A stretch of DNA of 64,000 nucleotides from CALGKJ01 sp049322695 (GCA_049322695.1 JBMORW010000013.1:43060-107059); one strand, 5' to 3'; positions 15,149 to 24,672 are shown, counted from the stretch's first letter. Numbers and translations: made by a program. Notes: generated from the letters alone by a model not told the origin.

Positions 15149-16918
15149 TTAGATTGTAGTCTTTATATACAGCTCATTCAGCTGCTTCTCATCTGCAGGT
15201 GATGGAGCATTAGTCATAAGGCAGCTTGCAGTCTGCGTCTTGGGAAACGCTACAACATCCTTTATATTATCAGTACCAGTCAGAAGCATGATGATTCTGT
15301 CCAATCCAAATGCCAGGCCTCCGTGAGGAGGTGTACCATACTTAAATGCTTCAAGCAGGAATCCGAACTTATTCCATGCCTGCTCCTTTGTAAACCCGAG
15401 CATACCGAACATCTTTTCCTGAAGCTCTGAATTATGGATTCTTATACTTCCTCCGCCCAGCTCATAACCGTTAAGCACAATATCATATGCCTTTGCTCTA
15501 ACCTTGAGCGGCTCTGTATCAAGCAAAGGAATATCCTCATCCATAGGACTTGTAAAAGGATGGTGCATAGCAACATACCTGTTATCTTCCTCATCATAAT
15601 CCAAAAGTGGGAATTCAGTAACCCAAAGCAGGTTGTACTTATTCTTGTCAATAAGCTCCAATCTTCTTCCTAGCTCAAGTCTCAGCTGTCCTAAGGAATC
15701 ATATACCACCTTCGGTTTATCAGCAACAATGAAAATAATATCTCCTGTCTTTGCTCCGACCTTTTCAATAATGGCATTCAACTCTTCCTCCTTAAGGAAT
15801 TTTGCTATGGGTGATTTAACTCCCTCACTTGATAGGTTTATCCATGCCAGACCTTTAGCTCTGTAAGTCTTAACAAACTCACCAAGACTGTCGATTTCCT
15901 TTCTGCTAAGCTTTTCGCTGCAGCCTTCTGCATTTATGGCCTTTACCAGTCCTCCGCCGGCTATTGTATCTGCAAATACCTTGAACTCTGAACTCTTAAC
16001 CGCTTCTCCAATATCCTTGAGCTCAAAGCCAAATCGGGTATCCGGCTTATCTGAGCCGTATCTTTCCATGGCTTCTCTATAGGTCATCTTGGGTACCGGA
16101 AGCTGAATATCATAATCAAGCACTTCCTTAAATACTCTTTGAAGCAGTCTTTCATTCAGGGCCATGACATCTTCCTTATCAACAAAGGACATTTCAAGGT
16201 CTATCTGTGTAAACTCAGGCTGTCTGTCTGCCCTTAAATCTTCGTCCCTGAAGCACTTTACTATCTGGAAATACCTATCGAAGCCTGAAACCATCAGAAT
16301 CTGCTTAAATAACTGCGGTGACTGCGGCAAAGCAAAGAAATTGCCGGGCTGCACTCTGCTTGGCACCAGATAGTCTCTCGCTCCTTCAGGAGTAGTCTTT
16401 GTCAGCATTGGAGTTTCAACTTCCAGGAAGCCGTTTTCATCCATGAAGTCTCTGACAACCTTTGCCACCTTGTGTCTTGTTATAAAGATTTTTTGCATTA
16501 CGGGTCTTCTTAGATCAAGATATCTGTACTTGAGCCTGAGAGTTTCCGCAGCATTTAAATCATCCTCTATGTAAATGGGAGGTGTTTCTGCTTTGTTTAC
16601 AATTTCCAGCTGTTGGACGATTATTTCAATATAGCCTGTGTCCATTTTTGGATTTATTGCATTTTCTGCTCTCTTCGCCACTTCCCCGCTTATTGATAAT
16701 ACATATTCTCCTCTGACCTTTCCAGCCAGCTCAAACAATTCCTCAGTTACATCCTTGTTCACAACTGCCTGAACAATTCCCGTTCTGTCTCTAAGCTGTA
16801 TAAAGATAAGTCCGCCCAAATCTCTGGTCCTTTGCACCCAGCCTATAATTGAAACCTTCTCTCCTACATTTGATATTCCAAGCTCACCGCACATATGTGT
16901 CCTGTTATACTTACCCAT
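15149..16918 (-). CDS. aspS: aspartyl-tRNA synthetase
   Basis: A 589-aa class II synthetase of the bacterial type. It has the N-terminal OB-fold anticodon domain (VSIIGWVQRTRDLGGLIF), motif 2 around FRDEDLRADRQPEFTQ, the bacterial GAD insertion in the middle and motif 3 GLAFGLDRI near the end. It charges tRNA-Asp (whether it also charges tRNA-Asn cannot be read here). It lies 35 bases after hisS and is probably transcribed with it under the T-box leader. Confidence 0.97.
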   Translation of the reverse strand: MGKYNRTHMCGELGISNVGEKVSIIGWVQRTRDLGGLIFIQLRDRTGIVQAVVNKDVTEELFELAGKVRGEYVLSISGEVAKRAENAINPKMDTGYIEIIVQQLEIVNKAETPPIYIEDDLNAAETLRLKYRYLDLRRPVMQKIFITRHKVAKVVRDFMDENGFLEVETPMLTKTTPEGARDYLVPSRVQPGNFFALPQSPQLFKQILMVSGFDRYFQIVKCFRDEDLRADRQPEFTQIDLEMSFVDKEDVMALNERLLQRVFKEVLDYDIQLPVPKMTYREAMERYGSDKPDTRFGFELKDIGEAVKSSEFKVFADTIAGGGLVKAINAEGCSEKLSRKEIDSLGEFVKTYRAKGLAWINLSSEGVKSPIAKFLKEEELNAIIEKVGAKTGDIIFIVADKPKVVYDSLGQLRLELGRRLELIDKNKYNLLWVTEFPLLDYDEEDNRYVAMHHPFTSPMDEDIPLLDTEPLKVRAKAYDIVLNGYELGGGSIRIHNSELQEKMFGMLGFTKEQAWNKFGFLLEAFKYGTPPHGGLAFGLDRIIMLLTGTDNIKDVVAFPKTQTASCLMTNAPSPADEKQLNELYIKTTI

Positions 16919-16953
16919 TTTATCTCCTCCGTAATAAATATTGCGCTAAGTTT

Positions 16954-18213
16954 TTATTTACTCTTTATATAGTCTGCAATTGTAGTTTTTGTTACAGCTT
17001 CTTCGCTTCCATTTGACATATCCTTTACTTTCAGACTGCCGCTTTTTATCTCCTCTTCTCCAAGCACCGTAACAAACCTGGCTCCGATTTTATTTGCATA
17101 TTTCATTTGAGCTTTAAGGCTTCTTCCCATATAGTCCCTATCTGCCTTGATACCGCTGCTCCTTAAGTAATTGACAAGCTTCAAAGCTTCAATGGCAGCC
17201 TCCTCACCCATGTTGGCAACATATATATCCATATAATCTGGCTTAGGTATATCCACATTATTACTTTCCATTACAAGAAGCAGTCTTTCGAGTCCCAAGC
17301 CAAAGCCAACACCCGGTGTGCTTGGTCCTCCGCAAAGCTCTACCAAACCGTCATATCTTCCTCCTCCGCAAACAGTTCCTTGAGCTCCTATTGTATCAGT
17401 TATAATTTCAAAAGCAGTTTTGCTATAGTAATCCAAGCCTCTTACAATTCTCGGATCTATTGTGTAATCCAGTCCAAGTGCGGTCAATGATTTCTTAAGA
17501 CCTTCGAAGTGTATACTGCATTCCTCACATATATGATCAAGCATTAAAGGAATATCTGTAAGCTGTGCCTTGCATTTTTCCTCTTTGCAGTCTATTATTC
17601 TTAAAGGATTCTTCTCAAATCTGCTGTTACAGGTTTCACAAAGCTCTGTAAGCTTTGGTCTTAGGTAATCCTTAAGCTTTGCATTATATTCCTTTCTGCA
17701 TACGGGGCAGCCGATACTGTTTATTCTTAGCTCCAATCCATTGATTCCTGCGCGCCTGAAAAGTGTCATTGCAACATTTATTATCTCAGCATCAATTGAC
17801 GGATCAGAGGAGCCGAAAGCCTCCAGTCCAAACTGGTGATGCTCTCTGAATCGGCCGGCCTGCGGCTTCTCATACCTGAAGCATGAAGTAAAATAAAACA
17901 TTTTCGTAGGCTGTGCATCATTGAATATGCCATTTTCTATAAAGGCTCTGACTGCCGGTGCAGTGCCTTCCGGCTTCAGCGTTATGCTTCTTTCCGAATT
18001 ATCCAGGAAGGTATACATTTCCTTTTGGACAACGTCAGTTGTCTCCCCTACCCCTCTCTTGAACAGCTCAGTATGCTCAAAGGTGGGTGTTCTGATTTCT
18101 CTGTAGCCATTTAAGGCACAGATATCTCTTATCATATTTTCAATATAATGCCATTTATAAACCTCGGATGGTATAACATCCTTTGTACCCTTAGGCGCTT
18201 GTGTAAGCATCAT
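16954..18213 (-). CDS. hisS: histidyl-tRNA synthetase
   Basis: A 419-aa class II synthetase. Motif 2 (CFRYEKPQAGRFREHHQFG), the histidine-A loop (RGLDYYSKTAFE) and motif 3 (GFGLGLERLLL) are all present, followed by a C-terminal anticodon-binding domain. It carries a small cysteine-rich block (CETCNSRFEKNPLRIIDCKEEKC) found in many bacterial HisRS. Two ATG codons in a row follow GGAGGGATAG, so the true start is 18213 or 18210. It heads the hisS-aspS operon behind a T-box. Confidence 0.96.
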   Translation of the reverse strand: MMLTQAPKGTKDVIPSEVYKWHYIENMIRDICALNGYREIRTPTFEHTELFKRGVGETTDVVQKEMYTFLDNSERSITLKPEGTAPAVRAFIENGIFNDAQPTKMFYFTSCFRYEKPQAGRFREHHQFGLEAFGSSDPSIDAEIINVAMTLFRRAGINGLELRINSIGCPVCRKEYNAKLKDYLRPKLTELCETCNSRFEKNPLRIIDCKEEKCKAQLTDIPLMLDHICEECSIHFEGLKKSLTALGLDYTIDPRIVRGLDYYSKTAFEIITDTIGAQGTVCGGGRYDGLVELCGGPSTPGVGFGLGLERLLLVMESNNVDIPKPDYMDIYVANMGEEAAIEALKLVNYLRSSGIKADRDYMGRSLKAQMKYANKIGARFVTVLGEEEIKSGSLKVKDMSNGSEEAVTKTTIADYIKSK

Positions 18214-18227
18214 CTATCCCTCCATAC

Positions 18228-18584
18228 TATAAAAAATAAAGCTCCCGCCTCTGACAATCATATCGTCAGGGACGAGAGTCCTTCCCGTGGTACCACCCTG
18301 CTTCTTGCAAAAGTTATGCTTTCGCTTGATACAAGCTATAAGCTTATTCAAGCTGTTCACCCTGAATAAGTCGAAGACTTATTCCAAATGAAATACATAG
18401 CATTTCGCAAATCTCTGATCCTTAACGCGGACTACGCAGCAGCCTGGCATTTTCATGTTTCAGCTGCCATACTCCCGGGTGTGCTTCAACATCTTAAGCT
18501 TAATGGATACTTTCAGTCTCGATATCCAATCCCTGATAGGCATCATATGTCTACTGTCCCGATCATCGCTCAAATTATGCATTT
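18228..18584 (-). ncRNA. T-box leader of hisS-aspS, apparent His (CAC) specifier
   Basis: The conserved T-box AGGGTGGTACCACG is at 18286-18299. After it an intrinsic terminator folds from CTCTCGTCC and GGCGGGAG around CTGAC...GTCAG (18241-18280) and ends in TTTATTTTTT. Upstream, the Stem I terminal-loop motif ACTGAAAG and the specifier-loop pattern GAAGCACAC are visible; the triplet in the usual specifier position is CAC (18481-18483), a histidine codon. Uncharged tRNA would favour the antiterminator and allow synthesis of the two synthetases. The base after UGG in the bulge is U, although tRNA-His normally has C73, so the specifier call is tentative. Confidence 0.9.
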
Positions 18585-18590
18585 TGAATA

Positions 18591-18619
18591 ATTATAATAC
18601 TAGTGTATATTTGTGTCAA
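18591..18619 (-). promoter_or_regulatory. consensus sigma-A promoter of the hisS T-box transcript
   Basis: On the minus strand TTGACA (18614-18619) and TATAAT (18591-18596) are both perfect and are separated by exactly 17 bases. Transcription should start near 18584, at the beginning of the T-box Stem I region. A full-strength promoter fits a gene controlled by attenuation. Confidence 0.9.
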
Positions 18620-18780
18620 GGTGATATACATATTAAAATCAAAATCCTCCTAAGAAAGCAATGCCATGATTTCACATTATGCCACTCATTTAGGGCATCC
18701 CTATGCTTACTCTCAGACAGCGAAAGGAATGTACCTTTTTCCTATCCCTAGCTGTATTGCTGTAAGACGTGAAGCGCTCT

Positions 18781-18903
18781 CTAAGGTAAGAGCAGCAAGG
18801 AGGCTGTGACCTCATAACCTTCCCATTCCAGTTTCCCGCCATTATTAATTGCAGCTTTGGCAGACCCAATATGCCCCCCGCGCTTTCTTAATTCATCGTT
18901 AAG
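18781..18903 (-). other. 40-codon open stretch in frame after the hemZ stop codon
   Basis: Directly after the hemZ TAG the same frame stays open for 40 codons (containing RKRGGHIGSAKAAINNGGK and then LEWEGYEV) before another TAG. It has no start codon with a ribosome-binding site. It may be the tail of a lost gene or a readthrough extension. I do not recognise it. The rest of 18620-18780 holds nothing I can support. Confidence 0.3.
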
Positions 18904-20427
18904 CTATTGTCTATGGGCGTTATTACTTTCCCTGGTCTCCCAAAGCTCCTTCAAAAGCTTCAGCTTAGCTTCAACCATATCATTCACTCTCTCAATATAG
19001 AGCTTCAAATCCTTTATATTATGCTGTCTTTCAATTCTGTTCTCATCTAAAAACACTGCCTTTGTAACTGCATCTGCTCCAAATGCGATATTTGTCTGCT
19101 TTTCTTCAATAATCTGCATGTTATAAATGCATTCATAGCCGGGTTTACAAAAGCCAATATTCTCAAGGTTCTGCAGCATATGCTTCTGTCTGTACAGATA
19201 ATATGGCTTCATTTTAATTTTCTTCATATGGCTCTTAGCATATTCCATCATCTCTTCTGCTGAGTTCGCTTTTAAAATTTCACTATATCTGCCTTCATGA
19301 AGTATAGATGCACGCTTTATCGCCATTGTATGTATTGTTATGCTTTCGGGATTAAGCTCTGATACAGCTGCCATAGTCTTTTTTATATGAGCCGCCCCCT
19401 CCCCCGGCAAACCAATAATCAAGTCCATATTGATATTGTCAAACCCATGCTTTCTTGCCAGCTCGAAGCTTTCAATCACCTGCATTACACTATGTAATCT
19501 ACCTATAGTTTTGAGGGTTTCCTCATTCATCGTCTGTGGATTTATACTAAGTCTCGTTATCCCGCCTTGCTTTAGTACCTTAAGCTTTTCAGCATCTATA
19601 GTATCAGGTCTTCCTGCCTCACATGTAAACTCCTCAAAGCCTCCTCCAAAGCATATATTTATACAATCAATGAGTCTCCTAAGTTGTTCAGCACTTAATG
19701 AGGTGGGAGTACCTCCGCCAATATATATGGTTTGTGCTGTAATTGCTCTTTCCTTTAAGTATATAGCTGTTTGCGATATTTCACTTATCAGACTTTCTAA
19801 ATATTCCTCTATGTAATGCCCGCAGCTCTTTATCGAATTTGATGTAAATGAGCAATAATGACATCTTGTGGGACAAAATGGTATTCCCACATATATACTG
19901 ACTGCTTTAGGATTCACAGGATAAATATGCCTTCTTTCAATTTCTGCAATCTCCATAGCCAATCGGACTCTGTTATTGCTTATAAGAAAGCTGTCCGAAA
20001 GCTTCTCTTCGATTTCTACTTCATCAAAACCTTTATCAAACATCTCATGAACAAGCTTTATTGGTCTTATTCCCGTAAGTATACCCCATGGAAATGAGCA
20101 AGAAAAAGCATTGCTTAAAAGCTTGTACATTGATTTCTTAATACAGCGCTTAATCTGCTTATCAATGTCCTCATCAGCTTCTTTACATACTGTTTCTGTA
20201 CATGTCATATGTCCTTTATCATCATAAAGCTCCGATATACATACAAGACTTCCGCTATCATCTTCCAGCCTGCTGACTAAAAAGGTATCACCAACCTCAA
20301 GAATGCTTTGGATATACTCCAAAGCATTCTCATCAAAATAATCTATTTCTACTTTGCCATAATACATTTTGATTATGTCAGACAATTCATACGTATGCTT
20401 ATGGTTTATTGTTGTAAGCTTTATCAT
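18904..20427 (-). CDS. hemZ: coproporphyrinogen dehydrogenase HemZ (radical SAM)
   Basis: A 507-aa radical SAM protein. The 4Fe-4S ligands are in YVGIPFCPTRCHYCSF (CxxxCxxC) near residue 175, followed by YIGGGTPTSL and MDLIIGLPGE motifs of the HemN/HemZ group. The long N-terminal region before the cluster and the total length distinguish HemZ from HemW. The family is linked to oxygen-independent conversion of coproporphyrinogen III. No other heme gene is nearby, and in this conserved clostridial locus the exact role is unproven. The start ATG follows GAGGTAGTTT. Confidence 0.87.
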   Translation of the reverse strand: MIKLTTINHKHTYELSDIIKMYYGKVEIDYFDENALEYIQSILEVGDTFLVSRLEDDSGSLVCISELYDDKGHMTCTETVCKEADEDIDKQIKRCIKKSMYKLLSNAFSCSFPWGILTGIRPIKLVHEMFDKGFDEVEIEEKLSDSFLISNNRVRLAMEIAEIERRHIYPVNPKAVSIYVGIPFCPTRCHYCSFTSNSIKSCGHYIEEYLESLISEISQTAIYLKERAITAQTIYIGGGTPTSLSAEQLRRLIDCINICFGGGFEEFTCEAGRPDTIDAEKLKVLKQGGITRLSINPQTMNEETLKTIGRLHSVMQVIESFELARKHGFDNINMDLIIGLPGEGAAHIKKTMAAVSELNPESITIHTMAIKRASILHEGRYSEILKANSAEEMMEYAKSHMKKIKMKPYYLYRQKHMLQNLENIGFCKPGYECIYNMQIIEEKQTNIAFGADAVTKAVFLDENRIERQHNIKDLKLYIERVNDMVEAKLKLLKELWETRESNNAHRQ

Positions 20428-20451
20428 AAACTACCTCGCACAAGGTATTCA

Positions 20452-20628
20452 TCAGTCATTGTATATATCCAGCTTCAGCTTCTTAAGCTCTATCTCGGAT
20501 ATACCCAGTTCCTCTGCAATCTCATAATCCTCCATACCGGATTCCAGCATGTCGGTCAAATTGTCGATTTCATTTATTTCAGGAGAATCATTAAATCTTT
20601 TGACTTTCCTTATAATCTTATCGCTCAT
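20452..20628 (-). CDS. 58-aa HTH-like small protein
   Basis: The frame from ATG (20626-20628) to TGA (20452-20454) encodes 58 residues and is preceded by a strong AGGAGGTGTTGATGC site. The C-terminal half (YEIAEELGISEIELKKLKL) reads as a helix-turn-helix. The N-terminal half is basic, then acidic. It lies 24 bases before hemZ in the same direction and was probably missed because it is short. It may be a tiny DNA-binding protein; the target is unknown. Confidence 0.78.
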   Translation of the reverse strand: MSDKIIRKVKRFNDSPEINEIDNLTDMLESGMEDYEIAEELGISEIELKKLKLDIYND

Positions 20629-20714
20629 GCATCAACACCTCCTATGAAACAGTATTCGTTTTATTCTGTCCTTTTAAACGAACTATATTCATAACAGATC
20701 ATATGCAATTGTTG

Positions 20715-21338
20715 CTATCGATTTATGAAGGGATTAGACATCCTCTCTTTGCCTATGGTTGTCGGAGATCCGTGCCCCGGATGAACAGTCACATCATCAG
20801 GCAGAATCATAAGCTTATTCTTTATAGATTTGATCAATTCCACGAAGGAGCTGCCTTCCAGGTCTGCTCTACCGACAGATGATGCAAAAAGCGTATCGCC
20901 AGAAAAAAGCTCATTCTCGCAGCTTATACATATACTGCCCCTTGAATGACCTGGGGTGTGTATGATATGAAGCTTTGTATTCCCAAGCTCGAGAACATCT
21001 CCGTCAGCCAGCAGCCTATCTGCCTCCACTCCTACTCCAATTACCCCCGTGGACATGAAATGCCTGTTCTCCTTGCAGTTCAGCATGTAAGCATCTTCCT
21101 TATTTATGCATATGGGAGCATTTGTATACTGTTTGAACTGAGGAAGTGCAAATATATGATCTCCGTGCCCGTGAGTTATAATAATATACTTTACTATCAA
21201 CTTATTCTTTTCTATATAGCTTTTTATTTCTTCAAAGTCACCGCCGGGGTCTATTACTGCAGCCTCAAGGGAAGCTTCATCATATACAATATAGCAATTT
21301 ACATAGTATATACCTACCGGCATTCTTTTATATTTCAT
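20715..21338 (-). CDS. MBL-fold metallohydrolase (glyoxalase II-like)
   Basis: A 207-aa metallo-beta-lactamase-fold protein with the metal-binding THGHGDH motif, a later HTPGHSRGS, the aspartate in FSGDTLF and a final HPGHG. This is the short YcbL/hydroxyacylglutathione-hydrolase-like branch without the C-terminal domain of true glyoxalase II, so the substrate is not defined. The start was set at the ATG (21336-21338) after GGGAGGTAAAT. It follows dtd by 13 bases and is probably cotranscribed with relA-dtd, the usual order in this lineage. Confidence 0.88.
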   Translation of the reverse strand: MKYKRMPVGIYYVNCYIVYDEASLEAAVIDPGGDFEEIKSYIEKNKLIVKYIIITHGHGDHIFALPQFKQYTNAPICINKEDAYMLNCKENRHFMSTGVIGVGVEADRLLADGDVLELGNTKLHIIHTPGHSRGSICISCENELFSGDTLFASSVGRADLEGSSFVELIKSIKNKLMILPDDVTVHPGHGSPTTIGKERMSNPFINR

Positions 21339-21351
21339 ATTTACCTCCCAG

Positions 21352-21801
21352 TTAAATAATTTTTTCACTGTCTACAATAACTGTCACCGGACCGTCATTG
21401 ACTATGTTAACCTTCATATTTGCCTGAAATACGCCTGTCTCTGTCTTTATTCCCATAGCCCTGCTCATATTCACAAACTCTTTATACAGCTCATCAGCCT
21501 TCTCAGGCTTAGCTGCGCTCATAAAGTTGGGCCTTCTGCCCTTTCTGCAGTCTCCATACAAAGTAAACTGGGAAACCACCAGAAGCTCTCCTCTGACATC
21601 CAGTAATGAAAGATTGAGCTTTTCATCCTCGTCTTCAAAAATTCTTAAGTTGAGTACTTTATCAACCATATATTTTACATCTTCCATGGAATCTTTTTCA
21701 CTGACTCCCAGTAAAACCACAAAACCTGCGTCAATACTTCCTACAACCTTGCCTTCTACTTCAACGCTGCCGCTGCTGACTCTCTGAACTACTGCTCTCA
21801 T
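21352..21801 (-). CDS. dtd: D-aminoacyl-tRNA deacylase
   Basis: A 149-aa DTD. It has the family motifs SQFTLYGDCRKGRRP and the C-terminal NDGPVTVIVDS, which form the two sides of the active-site cleft. The enzyme hydrolyses D-amino acids from tRNA and acts as a proofreader. It lies between relA and the MBL-fold gene in a probable operon. Length and motifs are normal. Confidence 0.96.
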   Translation of the reverse strand: MRAVVQRVSSGSVEVEGKVVGSIDAGFVVLLGVSEKDSMEDVKYMVDKVLNLRIFEDEDEKLNLSLLDVRGELLVVSQFTLYGDCRKGRRPNFMSAAKPEKADELYKEFVNMSRAMGIKTETGVFQANMKVNIVNDGPVTVIVDSEKII

Positions 21802-21845
21802 GCTTCCTCCTGTAAATAAAACATACGGATGTGTCCTATCGCTGA

Positions 21846-24014
21846 CTACTGCTTTGATCTGAATACATCCATAACGCCTTCTATTTTTCTGAATTTCCTT
21901 ATGAGCTTGTTAAGCTGTTCAATATCATTAATCTCAAGTATGAAATTTATTATTGCTACTCTATCCTTTGTTGTTCTTGAATGGAAGGAGTTGATATTTA
22001 CCTTGCTTTCATCAATAATGGTTGTAATTTCTGCAAGCAAGCCCTTTCTGTCTATTGCTCTCAGCTCTACATCTGCATTATAGGATACCTTAGTCTGTGT
22101 GTTCCATTCTACCTCTATGAGCCTTTCAGGCTCTGTAAACAGATCATCTACGTTTGTACAATCTCTTCTATGGACAGATATACCTCTGCCCTTGGTAATA
22201 TAGCCAATAATATCATCTCCGGGTACCGGGTTGCAGCATTTGGAGAATCTTATCATAACATTTTCAATTCCCTTTACCCTTATACCGGTTGTATTCTGCT
22301 TCTTTCTTACCTCCGGCTTTTGTACCTTGCTCTCCAGACTCTCCTCCACAGCCTTTTCATCTGTCTTCTGCAGCTTCCTGTACTCTTCCTTTAGCTTTGA
22401 TACAACCTGGTTTGTTGACAAGCCGCCATAGCCTACAGATGCATATAAATCATCAATAGAATGCAGACTGTATTTCTTGTATACCATCTCCAGCCATTCA
22501 GATTTTAAAAGCTGTGATGCAATAAAGCCCTGTCTTCGGATTTCCTTTTCAATGGACTCCTTACCTTTTTGTATGTTCTCTTCTCTCTTTTCCTTTTTAA
22601 ACCATTGCTTTATCTTGTTCTTTGCCTGAGAACTCTTTGCAATTTTTAGCCAATCTCTGCTGGGTCCATTAGAATTTGCTGAGGTGATTATTTCAACTAT
22701 ATCACCGTTTTGTAATTTATATTCAAGAGTTACTATTCTTCCGTTAATTTTTGCGCCTACGCATTTATTTCCTATCTGGCTGTGGATTTTATAAGCAAAA
22801 TCTATAGGTGTAGAATCCATAGGCAGATCCACTACATCTCCCTTGGGTGTAAAAACATACACCTCATCCATGAAAAGATCTATCTTCAATGTTTCAAGGA
22901 ATTCATGGGTATTGGTTATTTCATTTTGCCATTCAAGCATCTGTCTGAGCCATTTAAGCTTTTCATCAAACTGCTCTGAACTGTTTCTTCCTTCCTTGTA
23001 CTTCCAGTGCGCTGCAATACCGTATTCTGATATGCGATGCATATCCCAGGTCCTGATCTGTACCTCAAAGGGTTGTCCATCATAGCCGAACAAAGTAGTG
23101 TGCAGCGATTGATACATGTTAGGCTTAGGCATGGCAATATAATCCTTAAAACGCCCGGGTATTGGCTTCCAAAGAGTGTGTACTATACCAAGCACTCCAT
23201 AGCAGTCCTTTACCGAATCCACGATGATTCTGACTGCAGTCAAATCGTAAATCTGCTCAAAGGTCTTATTCTGATAATACATTTTTCTATATATGCTGTA
23301 AAAGCTTTTTGGCCTTCCCTCAATATGAGCATCTATCCCTACATCTTTTATCTTTTCCTTAAGGAGCTCTATGACATGGTTTATCTCATCTTCTCTTTCC
23401 TTCCTCTTTTTGGCTACTTTTTCAACCAGGTCATAATATCCCTTGGAGTCAAGATAGCGTAGAGCAAGGTCTTCCATCTCCCATTTTATTTTGGAGATAC
23501 CCAGCCTGTGTGCAATAGGAGCGTATATCTCCATAGTCTCACCGGCTGTCTTTTTCTGTTTATCCTCTTTTCTGTGCTTCAGGGTTCTCATATTGTGAAG
23601 TCTGTCTGCCAGCTTAATCAGAATTACACGTATATCCTTTGCCATTGCAATGAACATTTTGCGAAGACTCTCTGCCTGCTGTTCTTCCTTTGTCTTATAC
23701 TCCAGCTTGCCCATTTTGGTAACTCCGTCTATAAGCATGGCAATTTCTTCTCCAAAAATACTTTTTATATCATCATAGGTATAATTGGTGTCTTCAATTA
23801 CATCATGTAAAATGCCGGCTGCTATTGTTGTACTGTCCATGCATAAATCAGCTAAAATGCCCGCAACTTCAACAGGATGGACAATATAGTCTTCTCCTGA
23901 TTCTCTCTTTTGTCCCTCATGAGCCTTGTATGCCAGATCAAATGCCTTTTGAATCAGCTCAAGATCATTTGTGGGGCTGCATTTTTTAGCTTTTTCCAAT
24001 ATCCCCTGAATCAT
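21846..24014 (-). CDS. relA: bifunctional (p)ppGpp synthetase/hydrolase
   Basis: A 722-aa Rel protein. The HD hydrolase domain comes first (HPVEVAGILADL, then GILHDVIEDT), followed by the synthetase domain (YKEGRNSSEQFDEKL region), a TGS domain (VYVFTPKGDVVDLP), a zinc-finger-like segment (FSKCCNPVPGDDIIGY) and a C-terminal ACT domain. Both catalytic halves look intact, so it should make and degrade the alarmone. The start is placed at the ATG at 24012-24014, where homology begins; a 29-codon longer frame is open but not family-like. The ribosome-binding site is weak. Confidence 0.95.
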   Translation of the reverse strand: MIQGILEKAKKCSPTNDLELIQKAFDLAYKAHEGQKRESGEDYIVHPVEVAGILADLCMDSTTIAAGILHDVIEDTNYTYDDIKSIFGEEIAMLIDGVTKMGKLEYKTKEEQQAESLRKMFIAMAKDIRVILIKLADRLHNMRTLKHRKEDKQKKTAGETMEIYAPIAHRLGISKIKWEMEDLALRYLDSKGYYDLVEKVAKKRKEREDEINHVIELLKEKIKDVGIDAHIEGRPKSFYSIYRKMYYQNKTFEQIYDLTAVRIIVDSVKDCYGVLGIVHTLWKPIPGRFKDYIAMPKPNMYQSLHTTLFGYDGQPFEVQIRTWDMHRISEYGIAAHWKYKEGRNSSEQFDEKLKWLRQMLEWQNEITNTHEFLETLKIDLFMDEVYVFTPKGDVVDLPMDSTPIDFAYKIHSQIGNKCVGAKINGRIVTLEYKLQNGDIVEIITSANSNGPSRDWLKIAKSSQAKNKIKQWFKKEKREENIQKGKESIEKEIRRQGFIASQLLKSEWLEMVYKKYSLHSIDDLYASVGYGGLSTNQVVSKLKEEYRKLQKTDEKAVEESLESKVQKPEVRKKQNTTGIRVKGIENVMIRFSKCCNPVPGDDIIGYITKGRGISVHRRDCTNVDDLFTEPERLIEVEWNTQTKVSYNADVELRAIDRKGLLAEITTIIDESKVNINSFHSRTTKDRVAIINFILEINDIEQLNKLIRKFRKIEGVMDVFRSKQ

Positions 24015-24159
24015 AATAACACCATCTTCAAAATTTTGAGTTGAGTCGTATAAAGAACACATACTGCGAAAAAAGCTGGAATAACCAGCTATTAAAAACA
24101 ATTTAACATAATTCGTAATTTATTTCAAATAAAATTGTATTAAGTATATGTAAAACCAA

Positions 24160-24672
24160 CTAATACTTAATTATAGAATCTACCTTATAACTCTTTAAGT
24201 TATCTCTTCCGTTAAGAAAAGTCAACTCTATAAGGAAGCCTACATGTACTACCTCTCCGCCTAAATTCTCTACCAGCTTGGCTGCTGCACTTATAGTACC
24301 GCCGGTAGCCAGCAAGTCGTCTACAAGTGCTACCCTCATGCCTTTTTTTACGGCATCCTTGTGTATTTCCAATACATCAGTACCGTATTCAAGCTGGTAT
24401 TCATATCTCTCTGTTTCTGCAGGAAGCTTTCCCGGTTTTCTTACTGGTACAAAGCCTATTCCAAGCTCATAGGCTACCGGAGCTCCAAATATAAAGCCTC
24501 GTGCCTCAGGTCCTACAATAATGTCAACATCGAGGTCCTTAAGCTGCGCAGCCAGCTGCTTTACAGCGTATTTAAAGGCTTCTCCGTCCTTTACTAATGT
24601 GGTAACATCCTTAAAGCTGATTCCTTCCTTCGGGAAGTCTTCTACAACTCTGATAAAATTGTCTAAATTCAT
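24160..24672 (-). CDS. apt: adenine phosphoribosyltransferase
   Basis: A 170-aa enzyme with FPKEGISFKDVT at the start, GPEARGFIFG, and the PRPP-binding loop VALVDDLLATGGT. It makes AMP from adenine and PRPP in purine salvage. It lies between recJ and relA, a conserved clostridial order. Length and motifs are normal. Confidence 0.96.
   Translation of the reverse strand: MNLDNFIRVVEDFPKEGISFKDVTTLVKDGEAFKYAVKQLAAQLKDLDVDIIVGPEARGFIFGAPVAYELGIGFVPVRKPGKLPAETERYEYQLEYGTDVLEIHKDAVKKGMRVALVDDLLATGGTISAAAKLVENLGGEVVHVGFLIELTFLNGRDNLKSYKVDSIIKY

Noticed and set aside
15442..15651. Minus-strand 69-codon frame inside aspS
   Set aside because: It is an out-of-frame shadow of the AspRS coding sequence and shows no ribosome-binding site.
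18388..18751. Plus-strand open frames near the hisS leader
   Set aside because: They run antisense through the T-box leader, whose conserved RNA elements and promoter explain the region.
21981..23462. Several plus-strand frames of 100-140 codons opposite relA
   Set aside because: relA is intact on the minus strand; the plus frames have no ribosome-binding sites and look like antisense shadows of it.
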